In this document: piece after piece, positions 45,529-56,699 of the stretch
Position numbering within the stretch: the first letter of the stretch is position 1
How the letters are laid out: every line of letters starts with the position of its first letter
Origin: Dysidea avara
Taxonomy: Eukaryota > Porifera > Demospongiae > Dictyoceratida > Dysideidae
Direction: 5' to 3'
DNA: 64,000 bases
Assembly (NCBI RefSeq): GCF_963678975.1
Contig: NC_089272.1
Coordinates: forward strand, 42,041,391-42,105,390
The notes under the pieces: model-generated
The model's input: only the letters and a program-made list of their open reading frames with translations
What the model was told of the DNA's origin: nothing
Database searches by the model: none
Translations under genes and position numbers: made by a program

Positions 45529-46385
45529 ATTATTCTAACATGCACCTATTCTTGGTTGTCCATACCTACCCAAACTTTTCCATTAGCAAAATGCTTCAGA
45601 GAGCCATACCTATAATCTAAAGGCAGTATATAAAATATCTACAGGCAGAAAGTATTAGGGATTTTATGTGGAAATGTCTCCAAATTGCAGTATTTTAGCA
45701 TCAATTTTTCAAAATTTTCCTTGGGGGGGGGCATGCCCCCAGACCCCCCTAGTTCCAGCATGCTTCGCATGCTGGGAAACACCTCTACCCAAGAGATTAG
45801 TACCTTGACTTAGCCCCCCCCTTTTATAAATCCTAGATCCGCCCCTGGTGATGGCCATTGTTACAGTAGATCTGCTAACATAGATGTAACACTACTGTTA
45901 TATCGGTAGTCCGACTTGACCCAACGAGCAGCACGTCGTTGTACCATTTCTATACTTTGTATCTCCTTCTGCAAGTAGGGGTCCCATACTGCCGATCCAT
46001 ACTCCAACAGTGGTCTCACTATACTGGTGTAGGCTAAACATTTAGTTTCTGCAGAACATCTATAAAAGACATGCACTATCCGGTGATAGAATCGCCATTG
46101 AATGAAGGCACAAACGTATAGCGCTTACTCATTTTCGTGCTGGTGACTAAAAAGCCGTGTTATTCCATATTACACATACCACAAACGCTTAATTAAGGCG
46201 GCCACGCCCTACACAAAACACAAAGGGAGTTCGCACAGCCAGTTGCACAAGACAAGGCTGAAGAGGAAGAAGATTAATAGCAGTATGTTTGTTTGTGCCG
46301 TTTATTCTTTTATATTCTTTAACCTGGCTTGCTAGGCTCTGGTTGGCTTGGCTGTCTGTAAATGTATTGTAAACAGCGTGGTATG

Positions 46386-47076
46386 ATTGATTGATTGATT
46401 GATCGATTGATTGATTGATTATAACTTTACACAGAGACTAAAAAAGGGGCTAGTTGTGGCCAAAAAGCTAGTTGTAAATGACTTTTAGCTAGTTGTAAAT
46501 GGTGATTTGGCTAGTTGTAAAAGTCAGACTAAAATACAAGCTGCACCACAGAAAAGAATAGGGTCAAAAGTTATATGTGCTGTGCATGTTTACAGTGTAA
46601 TGCAGGAATTTGACTAAAAGTACCTCAAGATCCAATCTTGAGATGGCCATTTTTTAAAAATTTCCATCTGTGGTCCACTAAAATTGCAACTTATATAAGT
46701 TATGGTCATTTTCACAGTCCACTATAGACATAAAATAATTGCTTTAAAACTAATACAACAATATAAAGAATTGGCTTGTACATCACAGTAAGTTTGTTTG
46801 CTATTTCCTAGTTCCAGATCTCAGTCAGTGATCTCCAATTGCTTCCCCTTGCCACAATTAAATATGCATGCCCCTGAAATCCCCTCAATCTTTCCCTTCA
46901 CTGCAGGCATTCCACTACATAACAATTGTGATACTATAGAGCACAAAATACAAAATATGTAATTCCAATGCAAAAGCAAATTTGTTTATATGTGCTATAC
47001 CCCCCAGGTCTCAGGTTTGGGCTAGTTGTAAAAAAATTGTTTTTTTAGCCACTGACTTTACCAGTACTGCATACAA
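46386..47076 (-). mobile_element. Unclassified retroposon-like insertion (unit 2 only)
   Basis: Absent from units 1 and 3, which read GTGGTATG directly followed by TTTTAATG or TATTAATG. GTATG is duplicated (46381-46385, 47077-47081). A GATT simple repeat (46386-46422) at one end looks like a LINE/SINE tail on the minus strand. The interior has repeated CTAGTTGTAAA motifs. No ORF. Confidence 0.7.
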
Positions 47077-47189
47077 GTATGTTTTAATGTTTGCTTGTAT
47101 TGTTTACTTGTATTGTATATTTTGTCTTCACCTGGCTTACTAGGCTCTGGTTGGCTTGGCTGTCTTTCTTCATCTGGCTCACCTGGCTA

Positions 47190-47520
47190 ATTTTAACCTG
47201 CCATACTCGTAAAGAGCATGCTTACAAACAGATTGTTTTACCATCCATTGAGTATTGTTCTGCTATATGGGACCCTTACCAGCAAACATCAATCCACAAG
47301 CTAGAAACGATACAACATTGTGCTGCACGGTTTGTATTAAATAAACCTTGAAGGAGGAACCATAGAGACAGTATAACTAACATGCTAATAAGATTGAAAT
47401 GGCAATCCCTTGAGAATCGTAGAAGACACTCATGTTTTAGTCTGTTATTTAAGTTTGTAAACAAGATGATACACATTCCTACACAGTATTTGCCAGCACC
47501 ATCCCCCTTAACAACTATTA
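47190..47520 (+). pseudogene. LINE fragment: RT C-terminal domain (unit 2, Y half)
   Basis: RKEHAYKQIVLPSIEYCSAI, WDPYQQTSIHKLETIQHCAA, RFVLNKP, then a decayed remainder. The homologous unit-1 copy is split by the long-TIR element. Confidence 0.8.
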
Positions 47521-48190
47521 CAGTATTGTGTATCTCCTAATATGTATGCATATAGTGTGCACCCATCACTGTGCTATTGCCACACCACTGATGAACCCCA
47601 TTTGGCTACCAGTGACCTCTAGTTGATACTGTGCTGTATATTGGCTACCTACATAGCTGAATATTTTCCATCTTCGGTGATATTGCCAATAATGGATTTG
47701 CTGTATACAATACTACAATGATGTATAGCTCTCTCCTGTATGTTTTGTATGCATATACTGTGTACACATCACTGTGCCATTACCACACCAATAATGTACC
47801 AGCACTTACTGTAGCTACTGGTGGAATCTAGTTACGATGCCACTGTTGTGTTATATCTGTCACTATAGTGACAAAGGTTGATTTGGGATGATGATTATTT
47901 TAATCGTGCCTTCACCACCTATTGTAAACGCATCACTTATGTTTATTGTATGTGCTACTGTGTATATATGTGTATCTTTTCCACCCACACACACTGTGAT
48001 GACCATGCACATACTGTGATGACCATGCACACACTGTTTTTACATGCCCTATTAGTAGATTGTCCCATTAGTGGGTGTACTTGGTTGTGTGTGGGCATTA
48101 ATATTATTTTGTCTACTTATTGCAATAGTTGCACATTCCATTTGTTATAATTATTAGCTATGTATATTTTGTGGAAATGTGGTTTCCATA

Positions 48191-48427
48191 TGTGACCCGG
48201 TCTGCGAAAAGGGCTCTTATAGCCTTTCCAATTATCCATGTTTGGCTAATCATAACTCCTAATCTACTAAAGCTATCACCATGTAATTACACCCACAGCT
48301 ACTGCCAGGTTAGGGTTGTTGAGTGACCAAATTGTAGGCTTGTACCATATTCACCAGTCAAGTTATGGGTTACCATATATATGCAATTGGAAAGGCTATA
48401 AGAGCCCTTTTTGCAGACTGGGTCACA
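48191..48427. mobile_element. TGTGACC-family MITE, unit 2 only
   Basis: TGTGACCCGGTCTGCGAAAA with the inverse at right (TTTTTGCAGACTGGGTCACA). TA duplicated. Units 1 (32318) and 3 (57681) read TTTCCATATTTAGA without it. Confidence 0.9.
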
Positions 48428-48486
48428 TATTTAGAATTGTGATATATTTAAATTAAGTTCGTGGAATTATACAGCTATCACATGTC

Positions 48487-48523
<37 letters not shown>

Positions 48524-49669
48524 TCTAGGCCCGGGGCGCAGCTGTACCCAATATAAAGACGAATTGTACAATTCAAACCATGTTGATGGTTATAATGATG
48601 AAGCAAAGTATATTATTATAGTAATTTTAAAAATTAAAACATGGGAATAGAGATTGCTGAAAAAGTAAAGAAACAAAAGTCAAACAAGCCAGCATGTTAA
48701 ACACAGGGAGATCTCTATTTGGACTCAATGGATATGGTAGAAACTAAGGTAAAAACAGTAGTTTCTCCATGCAAATAAGTATTGAGATTGCTTCGGTATA
48801 AATGTTTATTTGAGTACAAATAGGGATCTTTGTGTGTTTAATTTGCTGGCTTGTTTGACTCTTGTTTCTTTACTTTTTCAGCGATCTCTATTCCCATGTT
48901 TTAATTTTTTAAATTACTTTTACACTGGTTTGTTTACTTTATATAAATCCATTTATGGATAGCTAACATTATAATAAGATGTGCTGGTGGTGCTTGATAT
49001 TACACAGTACTAAACATGTATATCAAAGTCAGTCACGTACAGTAGCTGTTAAGCAGTCAGTTAATATTATCAGAGTTAGGAAACACCAGTGTATTGCTTC
49101 CTTACTATTGAATGTACATTGTACTATATAGCTCTGACATATCCAACTATAGGCAGTGTACAGCATGCTATAGTCAGCAATAGTATGGCTTCAAATTTAT
49201 CATATAGGCATGCATACTTGTGCAGTTATGTGATCACAGTAAGTCAAGTGTGCAGTGGTACACAACAACGTTGTTGCTCTGGCATGAACTTAATATACCG
49301 GGGGTAAACATAGGTAATGATATAGGGTTTCCAAATGAATGTGTTAACATGAATAGATTGGATATTTATTAACACAATTAACACATTGGTTACCCTTGCA
49401 GAAACTAAGTCAGAAGAGCAATGGAAAAGTGAACCTACAAGAAGCAAAATCGCTTGAGTATGGGTGTTATCATTGTAATATGCATTAAAAAATAGGTCAT
49501 GGACGTGAAGAAAGATATAGGAAGGAAAGTTATGTAGTTTTTATCTGCAAACAGTACTCACATTTTGCTCTAGCCCTGTGAGAAAAATAAGAATAATATT
49601 TATTATTATTATTAATACTATTATTATAGTACAGGAATAATATAACAGGCACTAGGCCTGTAATAGTCC

Positions 49670-50090
49670 TGATCCTAAGATTCTATACACAACAGAAAAT
49701 AAAACTTGGGTATCATATTTAATGGTTTAGTAAAAGTGTCGCATCTTGTCTTAAATGATGATAAAGTTGGTGCTGTAACAACTTCCTTTGGTAGGTGGTT
49801 CCAACAGTTTATCACTCTTTGACTTAAAACATTTGCCCTGACATCATTAAGTATTATTTTGTTGTTTATAAAATTTGAAAGGATAACCCTTAGTTCTTGG
49901 TAAAACATCTATTATGAAAAACTGAGATTGATCCAAGTTGAAATAATAATAAGATGAACAAAATGGCTGAAAATGATAGATTTCAGTTCTTTAAAAAGTA
50001 CTTTTATCAAGTCCTTTTGACTTCATCTTTGCTAATGGACTTAAACTTCTCCCAAATTAACTTCTAAGGCTTCTTTTGAGGTTGGAAAAG
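49670..50090 (-). pseudogene. LINE 3'-end fragment (unit 2)
   Basis: The minus strand reads ANVLSQRVINCWNHLPKEVV and TAPTLSSFKTRCDTF. Paralogue of 33600-34020. Confidence 0.7.
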
Positions 50091-50410
50091 GTTTCTAAGG
50101 TGGTGTTTAGTTGAGTGTTCTATTAGGATTTTGAAAAATGTAGGCGATCTCTATTATGGACCATTACTGTGGTTCATGATATTGCAGGGTGAACTCCTAA
50201 CTTTACCATTAGAGTAGTAATCTACATAATAATTTGGAATTATGTTCAAGGAAGCTATAGCAAATACTGGCAGAACTCAAACTGGCTATATAAAAGAGTT
50301 GTACAACTACTTGATTGAAAGGTTGAACTGTGCCTGGAAAACATTATTATTGTTACTAGGCCCAGGGCACATACAACCAAGTACAATCACCAATGGGCCA
50401 ATCTACAAAT

Positions 50411-51194
50411 TAGGGCCGGAGCCCACGGTCCGGCCGGCCGGTCCGGCATTGGCCGGACCACTTTTCAGCTACTTTAATTTGAAAAAAGATCGAGATACTC
50501 TAATAGAGCAGTCATCATAATATACTCTAATAGAACAGTCATCGCAATACTCTAATAGAGCATTCGGTTTAGAAAATAGCCACTGTTCTACTTAGTCTAA
50601 GTCATTAAATCTATGCTAATTGTCCTCAAATCACTCAAAAGTTCCAGTGAGTCATAAAGAACTAAGCTTTCACTGAAATTTTGAAAGTAAAATTAGCTAT
50701 GAAATGGTACTGTAGTACAAAATTACCAGGATATATCCTTAATGTTAACAAAAAGAGAAAGAGGCTTTGCAAGTAAAATAGCTTCAAGATGCCATTTCAG
50801 AACATCTATAATTTTTTCACCCACAGAGTGACAAATACATGGAACTCCCTGCCAGCAGAAGTTGTTTCAGCACCAACAATCTCTACTTTCAAAGCAAGTC
50901 TTGATAATTATTGGAATGACATAGGATATGGATATGAACAAAGGCCAAGTGCCTAAACTTTATTTTTGTAACCCTGTTTGTATTATCCATCCATTAATAA
51001 TAATAATAATAATATTTAAAAATTTTCCTGGGGAGCATGCCCCCAGATCTCCCTAAATTGGCATGCTGTGTGTGCTTAGCACATGCAGTTGAGTATCACA
51101 TGATCTAAAAATCACATCAGATCAATAAGTAGTATGACCTCCATTGCAGTCCATGGATGGCCGGACCACTCAAAATCTCTAGGCTCCGGCCCTG
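50411..51194. mobile_element. CAGGG-type element with 5-bp TSD, unit 2 only
   Basis: Ends TAGGGCCGGAGCC and GGCTCCGGCCCTG. CAAAT is duplicated (50406-50410, 51195-51199); unit 1 reads CTACAAATGGGGC uninterrupted. It contains GGCCGGCCGG-rich ends, three hinge-type repeats (50486-50565) and a LINE tail (50795-50956: THRVTNTWNSLPAEVVSAPT). Confidence 0.8.
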
Positions 51195-51720
51195 CAAATG
51201 GGGCATGTACAACAGTGCATGACCAGCACAGTGTGTGTGGATGGAAAATATGCACAAACAGTAAACATAAGTGATATATGCAATTACAATAACAGTTTCT
51301 AGTGAAATAACCTGCTTCTTTTATCACTGACGTCTGCTCTTGGAAACTTCAGCAGCCATGCACGTAAGCTGGGCTATATGTCCTAAAGTGGTAACATGAT
51401 ATACTACAAGATGAAATATAGGAGATACACAATACAGGAGATACAGTGCAGGTAATACACAATGCTGTATGCAAGCCAACAAAGGGAGACAGCCAAGCCA
51501 CCCATAAGCCAGGAGACTGCTAGGTGAAGGCAAAATGTACAATACATTATTCATGTCAAGAAAACATTAAAACATACCATGCTCTTTACAATACATTTAC
51601 AAACACTAGAGGTAGCCAACTGAGCCAACTATAGAGCCTAGCAAACTTCCTTTGTGTTGTTGTGTTGGGCGTGGCCACCTTAATTACTTGCCTCAATTTA
51701 CATGGAGCGCATCCGCTGGC
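51195..51720 (-). repeat. Inverted arm of the Y half
   Basis: The reverse complement of this stretch resembles 46200-46350, 47090-47170 and 47925-48085 (shared GTGGCCACGCC, CTGGCTTGCTAGGCTCT, ATCACTTATGTTTA, CACACACTGTG). The Y half is therefore bounded by long diverged inverted arms. Confidence 0.55.
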
Positions 51721-52088
51721 AGCTGGCATGACGACTTGAGACTTGGTGTGCCAGCTGGCAACAATTCCAAAAACAAATGATCAGTAGTTCGTTCGTCTAG
51801 ATCGCTGTTTGAATCCGCCTGGTCGATTAACTGCATTGTAGTGGGCATCACGTGCTAGTTGTTTTGATCGGCGCTAAATAGAATAGTCGTACGGTTTCTA
51901 TCACCTCCACTAAAACATTCGCCCATTATACGATTGTCTCTTCATACAACATGGATTCTATTCCTGGTGAGTGCAAAGCCTTAGGCCTTGTAGTTTTCTC
52001 AAACATTATTGATTTTATTATTAATGACATATTTTTAACCACATTTCGCATTATCTTTAGTACTTGGTTGTATAATTATTAGGCTGTT
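51721..52088 (+). promoter_or_regulatory. Possible host promoter and first exon
   Basis: Non-repetitive sequence, relatively CpG-rich, with ATCACGTGC near 51848. CAACATGGATTCTATTCCTG at 51947 would encode MDSIP, followed immediately by a canonical donor (GTGAGTG at 51967). No downstream exon was identified, so this is only a candidate. Confidence 0.3.
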
Positions 52089-52578
52089 GATATTTAGCCG
52101 GTCATTGCAAAAAAAAAAACTTAGAAAAAATCGTGACACAAAAAAGCTTAAGAAACGAAGAAAAAAAGTGTGACACGTGACCTAGACTCGAACCCGTACA
52201 TCCAGGTTTAGAGTACCAACGCTCTACCACTGTACCACCGGTGCTTGCTGGCTACTCCTCTTGTTTTGTACTATTTAAATTTTACAAATATAAAATACTA
52301 TAATTATAGTCTAACCATATCAGTGAGGAAGAAACCAAAGCTGAACCCGACCCTAACACTAACCTGACGTTTGCCTGTTAAACGTAATGATGACTTTCAC
52401 TGCCTGTATGAAGGTAGGTTTATGGGTGAGTTCGAGGCGAGCTAGCTCGCCTCGAACTCACCCAGAAACTTACCTTCGTACAACTAGTGTATTTGATACT
52501 AGAGTTATAGGTGACACTTCCCAACAAACGACCGGCTAAATAAATATTTGCACCGTGACCGGTGACCGGCTAAATATC
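52089..52578 (-). mobile_element. Inverted-repeat element carrying a tRNA-like sequence, copy 2
   Basis: Ends GATATTTAGCCGGTCA and TGACCGGCTAAATATC. Homologous, in reverse, to 5408-5940 throughout (AGTGTCACCTATAACTC, GTGAAAGTCATCATTA, AAGAGGAGTAGCCAGCAAGC). It contains a perfect-core hairpin of ~35-bp arms centred at 52443. Confidence 0.75.
52180..52244 (-). other. tRNA-derived Pol III promoter segment (A and B boxes)
   Basis: The minus strand has GGTGGTACAGTGGTAGAGCG (A box) and ACGGGTTCGAGTCTAGGTC (B box) about 30 bp apart, then T-rich stretches. The 5' half is tRNA-Gly-like; the acceptor stem is not closed. Better preserved than the copy at 5798. Confidence 0.7.
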
Positions 52579-52589
52579 CACTTTGTAAT

Positions 52590-53232
52590 TATTATTATTA
52601 TTAATTGCTTGGCAGCACACAACTGTCAAGCTGGGCCGCAGGCCTTTGAGAGTGCCCATATCCTGTTGTTCTCCATAAATCATCAAGATTCTTCTTAAAT
52701 AATGCTACCGTTGGTGCAGAAATGACATCTGCTGGAAGAGGAATCCACAAACTCACTACTCTGTTGGTGGAAAAATTATGCCTCGCTAGCAGTCAAGATC
52801 GAAATTTAAAGAGTTTATGGTGATGACCTCTGGTGGTATCCGTAGTAAACATTCAATATCTTGTAGGCCTCTCCATTAGATCTCCCTTTAGATATCTACA
52901 GTACAGTGAAAGTTTCTCTAGAGGAGTTTCATACGGTAAATCAAATGAACTTGGTAATAACTTGGTGGCACGTCTCTGTATATTTTTCGCTAAGTAAGGG
53001 CTCCAGACCTGGATGCAATACTCCAAGTGAGGTCTGACATACATTTTATACAAAAAAAGTCAACAAGTCATCAGAATAAGTTTGAAGGACCTTCTTAGTA
53101 AACCAAGAACTTGCATAGCTTTTGCTGCAGCCTTCTGACACTGTTTCAAGTCTCTAGTGCACCAAATACCAAGGTCTTTGTTTTCTTGTACTTCTGTGAT
53201 TTCAAAGGGTAGGTTTGTGGAACTGTCAGTGG
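52590..53232 (-). pseudogene. LINE fragment: RT thumb to C terminus
   Basis: The minus strand reads ITEVQENKDLGIWCTRDLKQ, AAAKAMQVLGLLRRSF, YVRPHLEYCIQVWSPYLAKN, then VVSLWIPLPADVISAPTVAL. Several stops. An ATT-type tail at 52589-52604. A different LINE lineage from the 7330-11540 element. Confidence 0.8.
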
Positions 53233-53442
53233 CATAGCCAGAATTTTTGCCATGCCAGGGCACTGGGCAGGCAAACCTTCAACCATGCAACACACATACA
53301 AATATCTATCTTCATATGGACATCAATAGACCATTGTAAAAACGTGTATGCATCACTACGTATACTTTAATTACCTACACTACTGTATGCATGACCAATG
53401 TTCTTTAACCTTACTCTAAGTGAATGCTAGCTATTGACCTTC
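53233..53442. other. CAGTGGCATAGCCAG end and unclassified sequence
   Basis: CAGTGGCATAGCCAGAATTT at 53228 resembles the CAGGGCCGTAGCCAG terminus at 35143, but no matching right end was found. Confidence 0.35.
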
Positions 53443-53564
53443 TTATTCCATATACACATCTCCGTCTATGGTCATAATACTAGACTTGGAAGAAACCTTA
53501 ATTAAAGCACGAGGCGCTTTTGGTGTTGTATCACGTGATGATTGTGCTCTTCCAGTGCCACAGC
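53443..53564 (-). other. Possible terminal exon of an unrecognised gene
   Basis: On the minus strand a strong acceptor (TTTTCTTTTATTTCTAG) precedes an open stretch reading CGTGRAQSSRDTTPKAPRAL, IKVSSKSSIMTIDGDVYME, stop. Composition is protein-like and no repeat match was noticed. No other exon was found in 53570-54080. Confidence 0.3.
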
Positions 53565-54082
53565 CTAGAAATAAAAGAAAACAACTGCTGACTGAATAAG
53601 CATTCCATACGATTTGAACTATCACTTAGTAGTATCTACGTGGCTAGGCGGGTGCTAATGCCTCAAATATCTCGCCTTACTCTCCGATTTGAGTTTTGAC
53701 TGCACCAATAGTTACACAAGTTAATCCAATTGTTAACTATCCATCCCACTATTTAATACTGGAAGAGTTAATAATAATCCTTGTCCTTCACTCCTTGTCA
53801 CAATACTGCACGGTGTTTTTTGTAATCTCATGATCTCGCTTCTATTTATTGCCTCCCATTATTTGTACACAATCGAGTTATTTAAAGGGAGAATCCCTTG
53901 GATAATCCCATCCCTATCCATCGACTATATAGTCGGAAGAGAACAGACATTGGTGAAAATAACACGGTTAGTAAGTTATGTTATGTACCAGTATTTTGTA
54001 CAATAATGGAGTAATTCACTTTAATCCAGCCAATGTCTTTAATTGCTCAGGGCTCTGGGTGGCTGATGGTGGCTGCTGATGA
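53565..54082. other. Spacer before unit 3
   Basis: No gene or repeat family recognised. Confidence 0.4.
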
Positions 54083-54113
54083 AACTACAGTAAATGAATC
54101 CCTACTGATAAAA

Positions 54114-54352
54114 TGTGACCGAATTTTGGAAAATCACCCTTATGGGCGCATTTGACACCTAAAATATTTAATGATCAAATCACAAACCCTATTTGTTGAT
54201 GGTTTTAAGCCATTCTCAATACGTTAAATTACAAGAAAATTCTTGAAATATTTTCAAAACTGTGCCCTGCTCTTATTAGCAATCCACTAAACACGAAAAT
54301 TCTAATTATTTCACACACAACCATATGGATGATTTTCCAAGATTCAGTCACA
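54114..54352. mobile_element. TGTGACC-family MITE, unit 3 only
   Basis: TGTGACCGAATTTTGGAAAA with the inverse TTTTCCAAGATTCAGTCACA. AA duplicated. Units 1 and 2 read CTGATAAAATATGCACT uninterrupted (24668, 38879). Confidence 0.9.
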
Positions 54353-54710
54353 AATATGCACTAAATACAGTTTTCACTGCACTACATTCTCTTTGTCAAC
54401 TGAGTTTCCAATAGTCACAAGTAGGACTTCTAATAATTATAGGAAAATTTAATCTCCAGATTAACCCTAAATGCATTGTGATAAATTTATACAGTTCATA
54501 GAAATGATCTAGCCAAAACTTTAGTACTTAACTAATAGACAACCTTTAGCTACTAACATACGTAATTCGACATTGTATTCTGTGTGTCATTCTTTACTAA
54601 GTTAAGTACTTGTGTTTTAAGGCAGTCCTTTCACAGCTGAAGTTTTGAGCATGGAAACAAATAACTAAGAAATCCAATAATGTAAAATGCTTTTTACAAC
54701 GTAATATAAG

Positions 54711-55180
54711 CAAGTGTCCCCCCAAACCAAAAGTAATTGTTACAAGGCTCTTGTTAAACCTATATTAGAATATGTAAGCACTCTCTGGTCACCCCACATA
54801 CAGAGAGACATTGATACCATCGAAAATGTTCAAAGGTGTGCAGCGAGATTTGTAACTAACAATTATTCCCGGTACGCAAGTGTGACTGAAATGTTATCCA
54901 ACCTGAGCTGGCCCACATGTAGATATGAACAGAAGGCTATAATGTTATATAAGATCATAAACTACCAGGTTGATATAAATACTGATGATCTCCTTGTTCC
55001 CAACCCTGACATCTACTACACCAGAGGACACATAAAAGATTTATGTTACCAATGACAAGGATTAACTCTTACAAATTTTCTTTTTTTCTGTCCACTATCA
55101 AAATTTGGAATTCCTTACCCCAGCACATGCTCAACTCTACAGAGATTGAACAATTCAAGCACAACCTAGAGACTATTTAA
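54711..55180 (+). pseudogene. LINE fragment: RT C-terminal domain (unit 3)
   Basis: ALVKPILEYVSTLWSPHIQR, then VQRCAARFVTNNYSRYASVT, and a 113-codon open stretch. The best-preserved of the three paralogues. Confidence 0.82.
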
Positions 55181-55388
55181 TTAGTAATTATGTGGCTATG
55201 ATTGTAATTGTAATATTGATTCTTTTGTGCAGCACACTCTTCTTGAGGTCTGCACAGTACAACAAATAATTAACAACCAAGTACTAAAGATAATACAAAA
55301 TGCGGTCAAAATTACATCATAAATAATAAATTAATTAATTAATAAGTAATTAATTAATGTACTCGAAAACTACAAGGCATACAGACAT

Positions 55389-56271
55389 TATGATTATGAT
55401 TAGAAAACACAGTTACAAACTGATATGTTCAGGTAAGGAAGAACATTACAAATCACATAGATAAGAGTCAGTTATAATTTATCTATAATACTTGTAGAGA
55501 TTGGGATTCTATTGTGCCAGTTGGTAAATTGTTCCAATCGCGGATAGATTTGGGGTAGCTAATAGCTAAATTTATAATGATCCGTTCTAGCAAACGGAAT
55601 CTCAAAGTGGAAGGGGTGGTGGTGGCGGGTGGGATATGTGGTGTTAGTGAAGTAATTTGGGACTGTTAAGACTGATGAGGAGTAAACAATTGTGTAGAAG
55701 AGTTTTAATCTAGTCCAATGGTGGATCCAGGATGGGGCATTTGGGGTAAATCCCCCCCTCCCCCTTCAAGAAATTGCATACAAGATCGAGATACTCTAAT
55801 AGAGCAGTCGATTACTCTAATAAAGCAGTCACAATGTTCATGAGGCAGTGTAGCTTACCTATGAAGCTATAAATAGGATTTTATTTTACATAACAGACGT
55901 GATATATTTGGTAAAGGATAACTAGCTATTATTGTTGTGACCTTTTTTTTGGGGGGGGGGGGGGGGGGGGGTCTTCAACTGTTTTTCAGCAAGGTGCCCC
56001 CCCTCTTTCCAAACTCTGGATCCGCCCCTGTAGTCACATATCGTCGGTGTTGAAGTGATGGCCATTGTTACAGTAGATCTGCTAACATATATGACACTAC
56101 TGTTATATCGGTAGTCCGACTTGACTCAACGAGCAGCACGTCGTTGTACCATTTCTATACTTTGTATCTCCTTCTGCAAGTGGGGGTACCATACTGCCGA
56201 TCCATACTCCAACAGTGGTCTCACTATACTGGTGTAGGCTAAACATTTAGTTTCTGCAGAACATCTATAAA
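55389..56271 (-). pseudogene. 5'-truncated LINE insertion, split by a MITE (unit 3)
   Basis: The same insertion as 39913-46066, with AGACAT duplicated at 55383-55388 and 56272-56277. Interrupted by 55716-56030. Confidence 0.85.
55716..56030. mobile_element. CAGGG-type MITE with 5-bp TSD, unit 3 only
   Basis: Left CAATGGTGGATCCAGG, right inverse of CAGGGGCGGATCCAGA. TAGTC is duplicated (55711-55715, 56031-56035). It contains a hinge-motif copy (55782-55818) and a GACC-T/G-tract-GGTCTTC module (55938-55978). Confidence 0.8.
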
Positions 56272-56699
56272 AGACATGCACTATCCGGTGATAAAATTGC
56301 CATTGAATGAAGGCACAAACGTATAGCGCTTACTCATTTTCGTGCTGGTGACTAAGAAGCCGTGTTATTCCATATAACACACCACAAATGCTTAATTAAG
56401 TCGGCCACGCCCTACACAAAACACGAAGGGAGTTCGCACAGCCAGTTGCACAAGACAAGGCTGAAGAGGAAGAAGATTAATAGCGGTATGTTTGTTTGTG
56501 CCGTTTATTCTTTTATATTCTTTAACCTGGCTTGCTAGGCTCTGGTTGACTTGGCTGTCTGTAAATGTATTGTAAACAGTGTGGTATGTATTAATGTTTG
56601 CTTGTATTGTTTACTTGTATTGTATATTTTGCCTTCACCTGGCTTACTAGGCTCTGGTTGGCTTGGCTGTCTTTCTTCATCTGGCGGCTCACCTGGCTA

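Larger units (their letters stand above)
40274..45847. mobile_element. CAGGGGCGG-type element carrying composite copy C
   Basis: Ends CAGGGGCGGATCCAGG and the inverse of CAGGGGCGGATCTAGG. GTGATG is duplicated (40268-40273, 45848-45853). Unit 3 keeps the site uninterrupted (GAAGTGATGGCC at 56053). The ends contain poly-G/C runs and a GGGGGCATGCCCCC-like palindrome (45727-45742). Nearly all of its length is composite copy C, nested inside. Confidence 0.8.
39913..46066 (-). pseudogene. 5'-truncated LINE insertion, split by a transposon (unit 2)
   Basis: The minus strand carries TSIVRPLLEYGSAVWDPYLQ (46066-45848) and then FHFEIPFARTDHYKFSYYPK and IRDWNNLPTDTIESQSLQVF (40273-40000). It ends in an ATAATC-type tail at 39913. 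AGACAT is duplicated (39907-39912, 46067-46072); unit 1 has it once. The two halves are separated by the 5.6-kb element at 40274-45847. Confidence 0.85.
36367..51262 (+). repeat. Segmental duplication unit 2
   Basis: A direct paralogue of unit 1 (from CATGCTTACCATGTAACTTT) and of unit 3. Unit-specific insertions are 40274-45847, 46386-47076, 48191-48427 and 50411-51194. The LINE copy at 39913-46066 is shared with unit 3 only. No intact host gene. Confidence 0.85.

Noticed and set aside
55945-55971. A long G-run as a possible G-quadruplex regulatory site
   Set aside because: It lies within a CAGGG-type MITE, similar runs in sister elements vary in length, and homopolymer length may be an assembly artefact.
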